Positions 34,841 through 46,664 of a DNA stretch of 64,000 nt are shown here, in pieces; within the stretch, counting starts at the first letter, position 1; each line of letters opens with the position of its first letter. Source of the DNA: Hibiscus mutabilis. Taxonomy: Eukaryota; Streptophyta; Magnoliopsida; Malvales; Malvaceae. The translations under genes and the position numbers were made by a program. Under the pieces are notes generated by a model. It worked only from the letters and a program-made list of their open reading frames with translations. It made no database searches and was not told where the DNA came from. Location of the stretch: contig CM033721.1 of NCBI GenBank assembly GCA_019671005.1, positions 58,094,284-58,158,283 on the forward strand, written 5' to 3'.

Positions 34841-35980
34841 AAATATGATTTTTAAAATCTAAAACCAAATCGTCATAGTAATCTTTTAATTTATCAAAAT
34901 AATATGAAATTGTAATAGATGAATTGGAAGTTACCCTTGAATCTTCTTTGATGGCCATGAGACAAATGTTGGCTACCTTATCATCAGTGGAGTCATCTTC
35001 ATCACTTTATGTAGCTACACATGCCTTTTTATTATGACTTGATCATTTCTTGTTGAAACGAGGCAATCATAATTGGTGTGCCCCGGCTTCTTGCATTCGA
35101 AACATATAATAATATCATTCCTCTTTATTCTCGATTCATATCTTGATTCTTCTTTTTTGCTTCATGAATTGGGTGAATTTCTTAAAGAGCCGGGCATCTC
35201 TTTTTCTTCATTATCCTCTCTATTTAAATCTTCTTGTTGGCTTGTGGAGGATTTAAGAGCAACATTCGAATCTTCAATTCCTTGCTCTACTTTCTCTTTC
35301 CCCTTTGACATCATCATCTCTTGTTTTAGTAAAGATCCCATAAGTTCATCAAGCTTGAGCTCCTTCAAGTTCTTTGCTTCAATGATTATGGTCTTCTTAG
35401 AGTCCCATGAATCAGGAAGTGAGTAAACCAACTTCCTCACAAGCTTGTCCTCCGAGATCATCACTCCAAATCCTTTAAGCTCGTTGACTACTATGGTGGA
35501 GAACCAATCGAACATAACTTTGATGTCTTCTTTTGGGTCTATCTTGAAGTTCTTATAGTTGAGGTTGAAAAGTCCAATTTTAGTTTCTTTCACCTCATTT
35601 GTACCTTCATATGCGACTTTAAATTTGTCCCATACTTCTTTGGCATTTTTGCAAGAAGAGACTTTTGGATATTCTTCCGGACTAAGTGCACAAAAGAGAA
35701 TGAGCAAGGCCTTTGCATTAAGCTCTATTTTCTTACGATCTTCTGCATTCCATTCCACCTTGCTTCTTTGAGGGATAGACGGGTCCGTCAAGAACAATAT
35801 CCCAAACACGATAGTCTTTAGCTCTCATGAAGAACATTATCATATTCTTCCAATATGAGTAGTTGACACCGTTAAAGTAATGAGGCTTGTCGATAGATTG
35901 TACCATGATCTCTGGTTAATGTAGAACGGTTGAGCATTTCAAGGATCAACTCTAGGATGCTAATCCGTCGTAAAAATAAA

Positions 35981-35992
35981 GCTTTGATACCA
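35981..35992 (-). other. Primer binding site of Copia element A
   Basis: The minus strand reads TGGTATCAAAGC two bases after the LTR end. This differs by one base from the usual Copia initiator-tRNA-Met site TGGTATCAGAGC. Confidence 0.8.
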
Positions 35993-35994
35993 AT

Positions 35995-37015
35995 TGTTTG
36001 GTGGCTCAAACGATCAACCGAGATAGCCAAGAGGGAGATGAATTGGTTTTTGAGTGATAGTGGTGGAAGCAATGAAATTTAAAAATTTGACACAAGGATT
36101 TATAGTGGTTTGATTTTCTAACCATAGTCTAAATCCACTACCTTAGCTTCCCACTAAGTATTTTCTCAAATCCACTCTTGAATTTCTTTCCTTTTTCGGG
36201 CTCAAGGAGATAACCCTTACAGCCCTCAAAGCTTATACCCAAACCTTTGAGAACACTCTCTTATAAGAGAAAGAAAATAAGCAAACAAAGGAAATCCTCA
36301 CAAGGCTCATATGTTTGCAAGTTAAGCTCACACCCAAAACCTAATGCTTGAGCATATATAACAATTAAGCTCAAAAGTGTGTTCTACAAAGAAAATTTAT
36401 AATTAATGCACAAAAATACTTTCTCTATACATGAATGTTGGTAGTGTTGTTTCTTGTTGTTGTATGACTGCTTGATTGAGTCTTTTAAACTCTCTAAGGT
36501 GTTTGTGGCCGTTACTAGCCATTGGGGTTGATTTGGAGTCGCTGGGGACTTTAGTTGTAGCAATAAATGCAGTATGGTGTCGGGCGTATCGGTATACAGG
36601 TTTCGGGTATCCGTACCTACCTCAAAATAGAAAGAGTCATTGAGCAATTTTACAATAAGTATCGGTACACGATACATATATATCAATACAGACCCATTCG
36701 TATCGGTACGGTCTAAGCCGTACCGATACTCATTTTGGCTACTAGAATTTGGAGTTTTGGAGAAACAAAAGGGCGTATCGATACAAGTAAAATGGGTATC
36801 GATGCAGTTGACTAGGTATCGATACCTAGGAAAGGGTATCGATACTCACAACATGTTTTTGACTAGTTTGAAAGCATTAAACATGTCAAAAACCCTTTGA
36901 AAGCCTTTCAAACATATTTTTCGAGTTAATGGACTTTTGAAATATTTTTGCAAATTAGTTTAAGTCCAAAAATATTTTTCATTTAAGTTATATCAAAATT
37001 AAATATCTCAACTGA
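35995..37015 (-). repeat. 5' LTR of Copia element A, truncated
   Basis: It matches 31103-32105 over about 1 kb, with many substitutions and small indels. Homology stops near 37015, where the rpoB-like sequence starts, so the upstream part of this LTR is missing. The divergence between the LTRs suggests an old insertion. Confidence 0.78.
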
Positions 37016-37470
37016 TATTTTACGATGAATTAATGATTATTCTTTCCCTACATGAGGCGTTAATTTACGTACTAAAATATCGTCCGTCTCCACCTAATGT
37101 CCTCAAGATCCTAACATCACAATTCCATTTTTGTCTAAATTGCGGAGTAAATGGGCTTCTAGGTGAGGTATTTCGTTAGTAACTCTTTCAGGACCGTAAT
37201 TTGTCACATGTGTTTGAATTTTATATTTTCGTATGTGAAAAGAAATATAAATATCTTCATATACTAGACGCTTGCTAATGAGTACTGCATCCTCGAAGTT
37301 GTAACCTTCCCCTAGCATATAAGCTACTAGTACATTTTTGCCCAAAGCAAGTTCGCCACCAATTGTAACAGCACCATCCACTAAAATTTTCCCTTTTCAA
37401 TGCATTTACCCCGCTGAGTTCGGACAATTTGACGTCTACAAGTGTTTTTGTTGGAAAGTTGAATGCCTAG
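37016..37470 (-). pseudogene. rpoB: Chloroplast rpoB fragment in nuclear DNA (NUPT)
   Basis: rpoB encodes the beta subunit of the plastid-encoded RNA polymerase. The minus strand from about 37470 reads SNKNTC, then RGKCIEKGKILVDGA and VGGELALGK-like sequence (here IGGELALGKNVLVAYM), GYNFEDAVLIS, RLVYEDIY, VTNEIPHLEAHLLRNLDK and GIVMLGS. A frameshift follows, then DILVRKLTPHVGKE and a stop. Order and spacing match the middle of plastid RpoB, but many codons have changed, including some in conserved positions. The two frame breaks and the missing rest of the gene show a decayed plastid-to-nucleus insertion. It abuts the truncated Copia LTR. Confidence 0.9.
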
Positions 37471-37664
37471 AAAATCACATTACCCATAAAATAATCTTGT
37501 CAGTATCTGTATTTATATATGCTTTACAAGTTATAATAAGAAAAGGTTAAATATATATTTTCATTTATCTTCCCATTTCACTACCAATCATTGTTCAAAA
37601 ACGCTTCAAATGAATTAATTTACGATATCGAAAAAAATTAATCATAAATGACAATTTATAATAG

Positions 37665-39176
37665 GGTAAACTACACCAGATGCCATTAAATTATTACAAA
37701 GGCCTCGGAAATGCTACTGAACTTTAAAATGTTTAAATATAACAATAAAATTTACTTTTTGACCCGTTTATGCCACTCCGGTGTTAACTCTTAACGACAC
37801 CATTAACTCAAAACAACGTCGTTTTGGTGCGGCTGTTTTGAAGCCTAATTAACCTAAAATATTGTCGTTTTTTGGAGGAAAATAATAAAATTCATACACT
37901 TGGTGGGGTTTGAACCCAAAACCTTCAAGTACAAATAGTAAGCCTTAACCACTAAACTAACATGAAATTATATAGTATTTTACCAAAATTATAATATATG
38001 TCAAAATACACTTGAGGTTAATTCAAATTATTTTATAAAATGAATAATACTATATATAATATTAATATATAAATAATATAAAATATATTATTTACATATA
38101 TACCAATATATAACTATTTTATTTTTATATATTAATATAAATATATTATTCATGAAAATAATATATTTATATTATAAATAATATATAAAATCATAAACCT
38201 TAAATTCTAAACCTAAAACCCCAAATCTCAAAACATAAACCCTAAAAATTAAGGTTTGGTTTTAGGGTTTATAGTTTTTTATATATTATTTATAATATAA
38301 ATATATTATTTTTATGAATATTTTGGGATTTTTTAAATAATATATTTATATTGTAAATAATAGATAAAAATATAAAAATAATACATTTTATTATATATAT
38401 TGATATATATGTAAATAATATATTTTATACTATTTATATATTAATATTATTTATAGTATTCTTTTTTATAAAATAATTTGGTTGAACCAAATGAATAAGT
38501 TTATATTATTTAAATAAAAATATATTATTTTTATATATTATTTATAATATAAATATATTATTTTAAAAAATCAAAAATATTCATAATATAATATATTTAT
38601 AGTATAAATAATATATAAAAACCTCTAAACCCAAACCCTTAGATTTAGAGTTTAGAGTTTATGGTTTTTATATATTATTTGTAATATTAATATATTATTT
38701 GTATGATTATTTTGCGTATTTTTTAAAATAATATATTTATATTATAAATAATATATTTTTATTTATATATTGGTATATATGTAAATAATATATTTATATT
38801 ACTATAGTATTATTTATTTCATAAAATAATTTGAATTAATCTCAAGTGTAGTTTGACTTATATTATATTTGTGGTAAAACATCACTTAATTTCATGTTGG
38901 TTTTACCCTTTGTATTTGAAAGTTCTAAGTTTAAACCCCCATAATGTATGTATTTTTATTATTTTTCGTCAATCAAACGACTTCATTTTGGGCTAAATTA
39001 GACTTAAAAAAACCACACAAAAACGTCGTTTTGAGTTAACGGTTCCGTTAATAGTTAATATTGGAGTGGCATAAACGAGACATGAAGTAAAGTTCAGTGT
39101 TAGACTTGAACATTTTTTAAGATCAGTAATATTTTTGAGTCAGTGGTAATAGTTTAGTGGCATCTGGTGTAGTTTT
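37665..39176. mobile_element. Long-TIR DNA element, family copy 1 (about 1.5 kb)
   Basis: The left end GGTAAACTACACCAGATGCC is mirrored at the right by GGCATCTGGTGTAGTTTT. Inverted pairing runs for roughly 350 bp, including TAACTCAAAACAACGTCGTT against AAAACGTCGTTTTGAGTTAA, and the GGTTTGAACCCAAAACCTTC region. The centre is AT-rich with several CCTAAACC/TTTAGGG-like runs (38190-38290, 38620-38675). A second family copy lies at 56713-59016. It encodes nothing, so it is a non-autonomous, probably MULE-like element. The right boundary is approximate. Confidence 0.78.
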
Positions 39177-39272
39177 AAATTAAAGTGAGTTGAATAGTGG
39201 ATAAGGATAAAGGGGGAGAAGATATTTTTTTGAGAGAAAAATGAATAGTGAGAGATAGCCATTGTTGGTTGG

Positions 39273-40534
39273 TGTCATGCCCTGGGGCATTTGCTTGATA
39301 GCTTGGCTCGGTGTCACTTACCTATTGGTGAGGTGTAATAATGCTTCAGGAGCATATCATTTTATGATGGTTGTATAGGAATGTAGATGTCCTAAAGTTA
39401 GTAATACGGTACTTATTAAGGGGATGCATACTTAGGGCTATGTAAACAAGTATATTCGACATGCTCAAGGGTTGAGTGATCTGAGTGTGGTAAGGAACAT
39501 ACTCGTGGCTATGGTGATCTGAGTGTGGTAAGGAACATACTCGTGGCTATGGTGATCTGAGTGTGGTAAGGGGATGGATGTGCTCAAGTAACATCCGGTG
39601 TGCTCAAAGGCTATGTGATCTAAATGCGGTTGGTATACTCGATGGGTTGAGTGAGCTCGAGTAACCTGATGGCTGAGTGACCTAATGCAAGGACTACTTG
39701 TGCTAATGTGATCCGAGTACGTCAAGGACATATATGTGGCCATGTTGATTTGGATATGGTCTATTCAATCCGATGGTTGTGTGAGCACGGATAAAGTAGG
39801 GCTTCGTTGGCCATTATGTGGATGACGTATGGATTTATTTGTGTATGTTGTGTGGATGCTATAAACGATAGCTTATGTACCTGATAGTTGAGTGATCAGA
39901 GTGCGGATAGAAACCTACTCGATAGGCTGAGTGACCTCGAGTATGGTGAAGCATTGTGAAACATGTAAGACCTTTTGTGGATTTAATTATTCCTTGAGAT
40001 AGATGATCTACGAACTCTAGCTAGTGTAGGCTAGATGATGACTCATAGATAGCGAAGCCTTATCTATGCTCTTTAGATTGTATTTATCTTGCATACATAT
40101 TTTATGATATTCACAAACTGTGGTAGAGTAAAAATGTCCCACTGAGCTTTGTAAGCCCAGTGTTCGAAATTGTTGTTTCCGTTTGTAGGTTAGTAGGTTG
40201 ATCGTGATCGAGGGGCACATCGTGAAGGGATTTCCCAACACCACATCACTTCAAAGTAAAATACTTGTTATTTAGTTTGGGCTGATGTATTTATAGGACC
40301 TTACAAATGTTGAGTCTGTAAACTCTATTTGAATTATTATTTTTGATATACGATATTTTAAACTTGGAGCTCCTACTTTATAAAATGATTTATATTGTTT
40401 ATTTAATTGCATGAGATTATGAATGGTTTAAGTGATTTAAATGTTGGCTAAACTTATAGTTTTCAAATGAATTTTTTTTTTTGAATTTTGGGTGATTCGA
40501 ATGTGGCACTTTGGATCGAGATCGGGGTGTTACA
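39273..40534 (+). repeat. LTR-like repeat TGTCATGCCC...GGGGTGTTACA
   Basis: It ends with the same GATCGGGGTGTTACA as the repeat at 27903 and shares several hundred bases with it. A TGTCATGCCC near 39273 could be the LTR start, giving about 1.26 kb. I see no matching 5-bp flanking duplication and no second copy nearby, so it is either a decayed solo LTR or a fragment. It contains a perfect 38-bp tandem triplication. Confidence 0.5.
39478..39591 (+). repeat. 38-bp tandem repeat, 3 copies
   Basis: GATCTGAGTGTGGTAAGG begins at 39478, 39516 and 39554. The first two units are identical through ACATACTCGTGGCTATG, and the third diverges after TAAGG. More degenerate versions follow to about 39760, so the near-identical copies are probably a recent local expansion. 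Confidence 0.85.
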
Positions 40535-43244
40535 AAGTGTTTCAACAATATTGCTTGCAGAGTACGATATTTGTGTATTTAGTGGGCATGTAGGTCATTA
40601 CACCTTGTCAGTATATTTGAGTATGAGAATTATAAATTCTTTTTTGATTTCTGAAATTCCATTTCAATTTGATTTGTTTTTAAATATTTTTAATTTATTT
40701 AAATTGGTATTTGTGGGTCGCTCTTGTGACTTAAATATAATGCATCGGATTGGATGAGATTATCTGTAACAATTTTTAGTGTTAGAAAGTGAAAATAAGG
40801 TACAACTTTAAAGGACAAAATACTATTTAACCATTTATTTTAAAAATTATTAAGACGAATATGATTTTGGAAATCTAAAAAAGTATGACACGGAAGTAAT
40901 ATAAAGTATCTACGTTCATACTTGTCAATTCGATATCATACATTTCTTATCTAGTATAAAATAGTGTTAACCCTTAAAAGTGGTCCTCTAATGTGTAATT
41001 TTTTATTATAACATTATACAATGGAGAAAATATTAAAAAATTATGCATATTTCAGTTTAACAGATTTTCAAGTGAAAAAAGCGAATGATATTCATTATAG
41101 GAGACACGGGTTCAAATCACTCTGTCTACGAAGTATATACGTATTGTCAAAGAGTTAAAAATATATATGAACAAATACTACATTATAATTACCTTTACAT
41201 TATTCAAAAAAATATGCACGTCTTAAGGTTATGAATATGAATGTATTTTTAATTTTTAAGATTTAAAAGAAATTGTGTATAGTTTACAAATGGTATAAAA
41301 ATGATTTTATATTAAATAAGAAAGTTTTTATTATAATATCATATTATGAATAAATTAAAATAAAAATGTGTGCTATTAAATAATACTTTTATTATTATTA
41401 GTGTAATTATTTGATACACTATCATTATATTTTTTTCTCACTAAGGGGCTTCTAAAACTATATATATATATATTAGAACTTCTAAACCCTAGTCCAAGGA
41501 CAGAGCCCTGTTTAGCATGGGAGAGGCCCTCTTAATTTTTTTGGTACAATTATATTTGAGGTCATTTTTATTTTAAATAGTTATAAAATAAAATTTTTGA
41601 CACTCTTAATTTATAATTTAAAGACTTAATAAATTTTTGTTCCTCCCAATATTTGATCATAATTTCGTCACTTTTTAAAACGAAATATCTCATAATAAAC
41701 GTGATCTATTATTATTTGATAAATTATTATTATATATGTAGCTAGCTTCAACCGACAAAGGATTCTATTATGATTATAATGTTATTTTATTATAATTGGT
41801 CATGTTATTGGTGTGTGTTAGTGAACAAATTATTAGAGGAGTCTAGCTCATACGTTATTTATAACCTTATCTAATAATATTTTTTATTTTATTTTTTTCT
41901 TAAGGTGAATCTTTATTTCTTTTTTACATGTAATTAAGGAGTAAGTAATTACTTAAATATTACACTAAAATGGATATATATTATTTGGATGGGCTATGGA
42001 TAACATAATGAGTCGAGTTCATTTAATTCTCATGTTAGTGATATCTTCTTCCGAACCGAAACCGGTGATTAGGTGATGAATTTTGTTTAGTGTGAGACAA
42101 GAATTAAGTTGGTTTAACATGTTCACACATCCACTAGTTCCATTTTTTTAACCAAGTTCGATTTCTTCTGCCAATTAACTGAGTTTACTTACTATCAATC
42201 TTCTGAGATCTCCAAATCCCATAAATAATTTAAATTATTTCGAAAATAAAATAATCAGAAAAAGCCACAATGCCAGCTATGACATTTGATTCTTGCCATA
42301 TCTTTTTCTGGGTTTGTATCTTTATTTCTTTTGGCTAAACATGACAGCAGTGAACCTCAAATCTATAGAATTTCATTGGAACAGATTATATATGCAAGAT
42401 CATGGTTTGGTATGGGCAGAACAATTAATGATGAACTTTTGATCATTCAGACCGTCCATGTGTGTGATTTCTATAAGTTGCCAACTTCTCATACTTATCT
42501 CTGCATCGCAAGGACCTTTTTTTTTTAAGTTACTAATCAAAATTTTAAAATAATGGATAACCAATACAATGATAGGATGATAGATATATATATTTTTTAT
42601 AAAAATAGTAATGTAGTCCTTGCCCTGTAACTTATATTGCACTTTGATCTCTACTAAAGATCGACAAATTGATCTTTACATATTTTTGTTGATGCCAGAA
42701 AGATCAGGCACCAAATAAAGAAATAGTAACGGTGGTAAAATAAGTATGAAGGCGGTAGTTGACGATGGTTGGTGATACCTATTCTGATGTGGACGAAGAG
42801 CCACGAAAACGATGGGAGAAATAAAACGAAGGTCTCAAGTGTATAGAGTTGGTCGTTCTCACTCCTTTCTACTTATAAGGTATTTATAGGTGAGAAACAT
42901 TGGCCGATGGAACTGAGTCAAGTCTAGTGATGGTTGTTGATGGGTTGTTAGGATAGAACATAGTCTTCAGCCAATAGACTTTTCAGTTTAATCTCTAGTT
43001 CTCATATAATAAACTTAGTTGGCCGTTCAGTTAGACTCGATAATTGTCATGTTAATGATAGCGTAGTCTGAAGTAATTGTTGAGGTATAGTTTTGATGAT
43101 GGAAAATTTGAAAATATACGCATCTTTTCAGAGACTATTAATCTCGGTGGCCCGAGCTAGGTATAACAATTCTTAATAAAACAAATTGACCCATTGTTAA
43201 AATTTTCATCCACTTGTAACATTAGGTGGTTTGTGGGATTTACC
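40535..43244. other. Intergenic, AT-rich, no gene supported
   Basis: Low-complexity DNA with a (TA)n microsatellite near 41459-41473. Near 41090-41150 there is a short GACACGGGTTCAAATC block that resembles a Pol III B box, possibly a SINE remnant. I see no conserved coding region. Confidence 0.5.
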
Positions 43245-43742
43245 GCAAGCCCGTATGGACAAGAACGGGGATGGACAGAGAGGAAGATTCTCCCTCTTTC
43301 AAATTTAAAATTTGTATATAATTTAAAATTTTTTAATTTATTTTTTTTGAAAACTTATTTTAGAATTTGGTGTTAAAATTTAGAATTTAGGTTTAAAATC
43401 TAAATTTCTATAATTAAAAAATCTAAATCTTTAACCATATTACATTAAATCCTAAACTCTAAACCATAAATTTTAACTATAAACCCTAAATTCTAAAGCC
43501 TAAACTAATATTCTAAACTCTAAAATCAATTGTTTGTAATTTTCCCACCATTAATATATTAAATAACTTTCCTTAAATTTATTATCTATTTTTATTTATT
43601 TATATATTAATTTTGGATATACAGATTTAATATAATTAATTATGATTTATTTAACAAATTTGAATATAAGAGAATTCGATATAAATGATAAATGAATTTA
43701 AAAGGTTTTAAATATCCTATCTCTGCCATCCCCAAGAACTGT
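43245..43742. mobile_element. Foldback element with telomere-like centre
   Basis: GAACGGGGATGGACAGAGAG near 43262 pairs in inverted orientation with CTATCTCTGCCATCCCCAAG near 43721. The central part (43380-43530) is a run of degenerate CCTAAACTCTAAACC-type motifs in both orientations. Non-coding; ends approximate. Confidence 0.5.
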
Positions 43743-44082
43743 ACTTATCATTGGTGTACCAATTTTTCCAACCTTTTTTTTTTTTTTTTTACATTTCTTG
43801 AAATTATAATATTGTACATTTCCCCTTTAATCTTTGTCAGATTATTGAATGGATAAACTCCAAAGTCTTTGATCTTATCTTCTGCATTCTCCAATATATA
43901 AGCAATTATTAACTACATTTTCATTCCCTTTTTTCTCCTCCTAATTGGCTAAAATGGAACCTCCTCTGAAGTTTCTTTTCTTTTGAATGCCTCTTTCAGG
44001 TTTTCCTACTACTTTTCTATTTAAAAATGTCTTGATTTCAGTTCCACGAATGTCCATAGGTATTTAAAAAACCATTTAATTC

Positions 44083-44379
44083 GGAGTAATTGTTCAAATA
44101 TATATTTTTAAATTTATTTGGTTAAATAACCCCTTTTAATAATATCTTAAAAAATACCTTCATTTGAGTCACGTAGGGCGAACTCGCATCCTGCAGAATA
44201 CAAATTCCGTCTAAGAAAAGCTTAACTTTTTTCTTACCTATCCACTTAATACAGAACTCGCGTCCTGCAGAACGAGAGTTTGTTTTACGTGGTCCAAATG
44301 AGGGTACTTTTCCAAATGTTATTGAAAGAGGTATTTGGCCAAATAAAATCCCAAAAGGAAATATTTGACCAATTACCTA
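44083..44379. mobile_element. Foldback MITE, about 300 bp
   Basis: The arms of about 130 bp are inverted copies: AGTAATTGTTCAAATAT at the left and its partner ATATTTGACCAATTACC at the right. Inside, AACTCGCATCCTGCAGAA is mirrored by TTCTGCAGGACGCGAGTT-type sequence. The element is nearly all arm, so its RNA would fold into a long hairpin. Confidence 0.65.
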
Positions 44380-44589
44380 TTTATATTAGTATTTAATGGT
44401 TTGATTGAGTTGAGATTACCTAATATTAATTCGATTGATAAATTATCAAATGTTTTAAATTATACTTTTATAGATGATAATTAATATTTTTTATATAAAA
44501 TATTTTGTTCTCGTGTTAAAGATGGGATAAGCTTTAATATATTATTAAGAGTATAATAGACCTTAAATAAGATATCATAGTAATTATAG

Positions 44590-45295
44590 GACATGTTTGA
44601 CAATTAGCGGATAGTTGATAGCGGATTACATTAGTTGATTTGACTAACGGATTGTATTAGCTGATTGTATAAAAGTGTTTAGTAAAATTAACTTATAACT
44701 TATAAATGTTTGATTATTTGAACAAACAAAATGACATATAAGAACACAATTATATTTAATACTTGTTTAAATAATTTATTAGTTATTTTTATTTTATATC
44801 AATTAATATTAATTATATTATGGAAATTATTTTTTAATATCATTAGTAAACATATATGAATGATGTATACATATTTTTATTTGTGAAATTATATTTTTAA
44901 TATAATTTTAATAATTATTAAATTTAGATGTATATATTAATTTCTTATTTATAAAATTATATTTTGAATATAATTTTATTAATTATTAAATTTATATGTA
45001 TATATTAATATATATATTAATTTCTTATTTATGTTTTTTTTAAATTATTAGTTATTCAAATTTATATTATTTAGAAAGAAAAAAATATAATTATCAAGGA
45101 CAAAAGAGTCTTTAAAAGTATTTTATTCAAACCTCTAACTCAAAAAGCTCCTAAAAGGGGTTTTTTCAAAATGAGAGATTTCACCTCAATCCGCTATTTA
45201 CCAAACATCTAAATTGGAGGATTTGACTAGTCAAACCTTAAAAAATGATTCAAACCTATAATTTTAGCTCAAAAAACTGTTTACCAAACAATATC
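44590..45295. mobile_element. Possible hAT-like MITE
   Basis: The left end has ACATGTTTGACAATTAGCGG and the right end TTACCAAACAATATC. Inverted similarity is short and imperfect (TGTTTGRCAA, AGCGGAT against ATCCGCT). The interior is AT-rich and non-coding. TGTTTGG-type ends are common among hAT MITEs, but no 8-bp duplication could be shown. Confidence 0.4.
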
Positions 45296-45299
45296 ATAA

Positions 45300-46078
45300 T
45301 TTCGAAAAAATAGCAGAATTTGGCTTTATCATGAAGAATTATTTTTCTTGCCCACGATTTTTTATTTATTATAGTTGGCAGTGTAAAGAAAAAGCCTAAA
45401 ATCTTATTGTATTTTTATAAAAATTTTAGATTAAAAAGTGGATGGTTAAATTTCTAAAAAATTATATTAGAGATTTAGAGGGTGGATGTGAAATTATATT
45501 AGTTTATCCTGTAAAGTTTCACTCCGCTCATCCTTGCGGTTCATTCATATTTAAAAATCTAACATTTCATTCGGTTACACAAATTTATAATTGATTATTA
45601 AGGACTTGTATTTCATAGAGAAAAATATACGTTAAGTTAAATCACTTGATTCTGATACAAGTTTCACATATCGTTCTTCAACGACCTATTAGATGGGGAA
45701 TTATCTAAAAAAGTCTTTAATCATACAAAGAAAGAGGAAATAACATTAAACAAACCAATTACTTTTATTGATTTTTCAAGTTTAAACTGTAATTAAACTA
45801 ATCCCAAACTTTGAACTAATCAATCACTAATCTTAATGAATAAAATTAAAGACTATTTTATCTGACACTTACAATGAGATGTAAAATTAAAGACTATTTT
45901 AGTCAGCGGGTCATCTACCATTGTAAACGTAGCCGAAGCAAATTGACAATCACTCTTTAACAACGCATACATGTGAGGCAAAAGTGAAACTCCACATGTT
46001 ACCGATATCATAATATTTATACCATTAAAAATTATTTAAGGTGGATGCATAAAAAAATAACAAAACTCATTTCATCTT
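45300..46078. other. Intergenic, no gene seen
   Basis: AT-rich sequence up to the end of the Copia region. A 15-base block AATTAAAGACTATTT occurs twice near 45841 and 45885 in slightly different context, suggesting a local duplication. Nothing coding is supported. Confidence 0.45.
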
Positions 46079-46664
46079 TGTTGAGATGATCAAACAATGG
46101 TGGAATGACCAAGAGGAGGGTGAATTGGCTTTTTAATTTTTAAGAGAGTGAAATGGATAATGAAAAAATTGAGACAAGACAATTTATAGTGGTTCAAGCT
46201 TAGAACAAGCTCTCCATCCACTACCTTAGCTCCCACTAAGGATTTTCAACAAATTCAATATTGAATTCTTCCCCTTTTCTCGGATTAGGAGGAAATCTTA
46301 CAAACGATTAAGTTTTCTACCCCAAAGCTTAATCAAGGACCATTCAATTACAATGAATGTTTTGGCAATTAACAAGAATCTCTCACAAGATAGAATATTG
46401 CCCAATTACAAGTGCTCTCAATCCCCAATTTGATTACAAGATGATACAATAATGAAAAACAAATTGGGTTACAAGAATTTGACTCTATTTGGCTCAATGA
46501 GGTTGGATTTTTGCTTGATTGCTTTTCACTTGATCATTAGTTGGTGTTGTAGCTTCAGAGGCTTGCTTTTATACATTCTCTTTGATTTCTAGCCGTTTAG
46601 GTGGTTGACATCATAAATAGAGTCGTTGGGCTACCTTCTTCACACCATAAATGCACTTCTGCAA

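Larger units (their letters stand above)
33423..35908 (-). pseudogene. Copia gag (SIRE type), broken and interrupted
   Basis: Gag packages retroelement RNA. From an ATG near 35908 the minus strand encodes a UBN2-type capsid region with VWDIVLDGP, then after a frameshift near 35770 KVEWNAEDRKKIELNAKAL and GTNEVKETKIGLF (open to 35162). A CCHC zinc knuckle CFECKKPGHTNYDC follows near 35110-35065 in a different phase. The region reads on to about 34842, is cut by the inverted LTR at 33611-34840, and resumes at 33608 with a coiled-coil segment (KDELEAKLKDFEQKNFDLQK). Stops and frameshifts make it non-functional. Confidence 0.8.
31103..37015 (-). mobile_element. Degenerate SIRE/Maximus-type Copia element A, with nested LTR
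   Basis: About 1.0 kb is directly repeated (31103-32105 and 35995-37015), giving the two LTRs of a minus-strand element. Just inside the right-hand LTR is a TGGTATCAAAGC primer binding site, then a broken gag running leftward, a polypurine tract near 32955 and the other LTR ending at TGTTGGGA (31103). Most of pol is missing. Gag is interrupted by a 1.23-kb LTR in the opposite orientation (33611-34840). The right-hand (5') LTR is truncated at about 37015, where chloroplast-derived DNA begins. The long LTRs, long coiled-coil gag and the TTGGCTAT.TC..TTGATCG LTR end fit the SIRE lineage. Confidence 0.8.

Noticed and set aside
35073..35426. 117-codon Ser/Phe-rich plus-strand frame
   Set aside because: It is antisense to Copia gag, and its Ser/Phe/Leu richness is the usual reverse complement of Glu/Lys-rich coding.
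37103..37381. Possible intact RNA polymerase gene
   Set aside because: The similarity to RpoB is clear, but it covers only about 140 of roughly 1070 codons, with a frameshift and a stop. It is a plastid DNA fragment, not a gene.
40488..40757. 89-codon plus-strand frame after the LTR-like repeat end
   Set aside because: It starts inside the LTR end and runs into AT-rich DNA. There is no family resemblance.
41459..41473. (TA)n run, and a similar (AT)n run near 51327-51345
   Set aside because: These are ordinary microsatellites, noted but without further significance.
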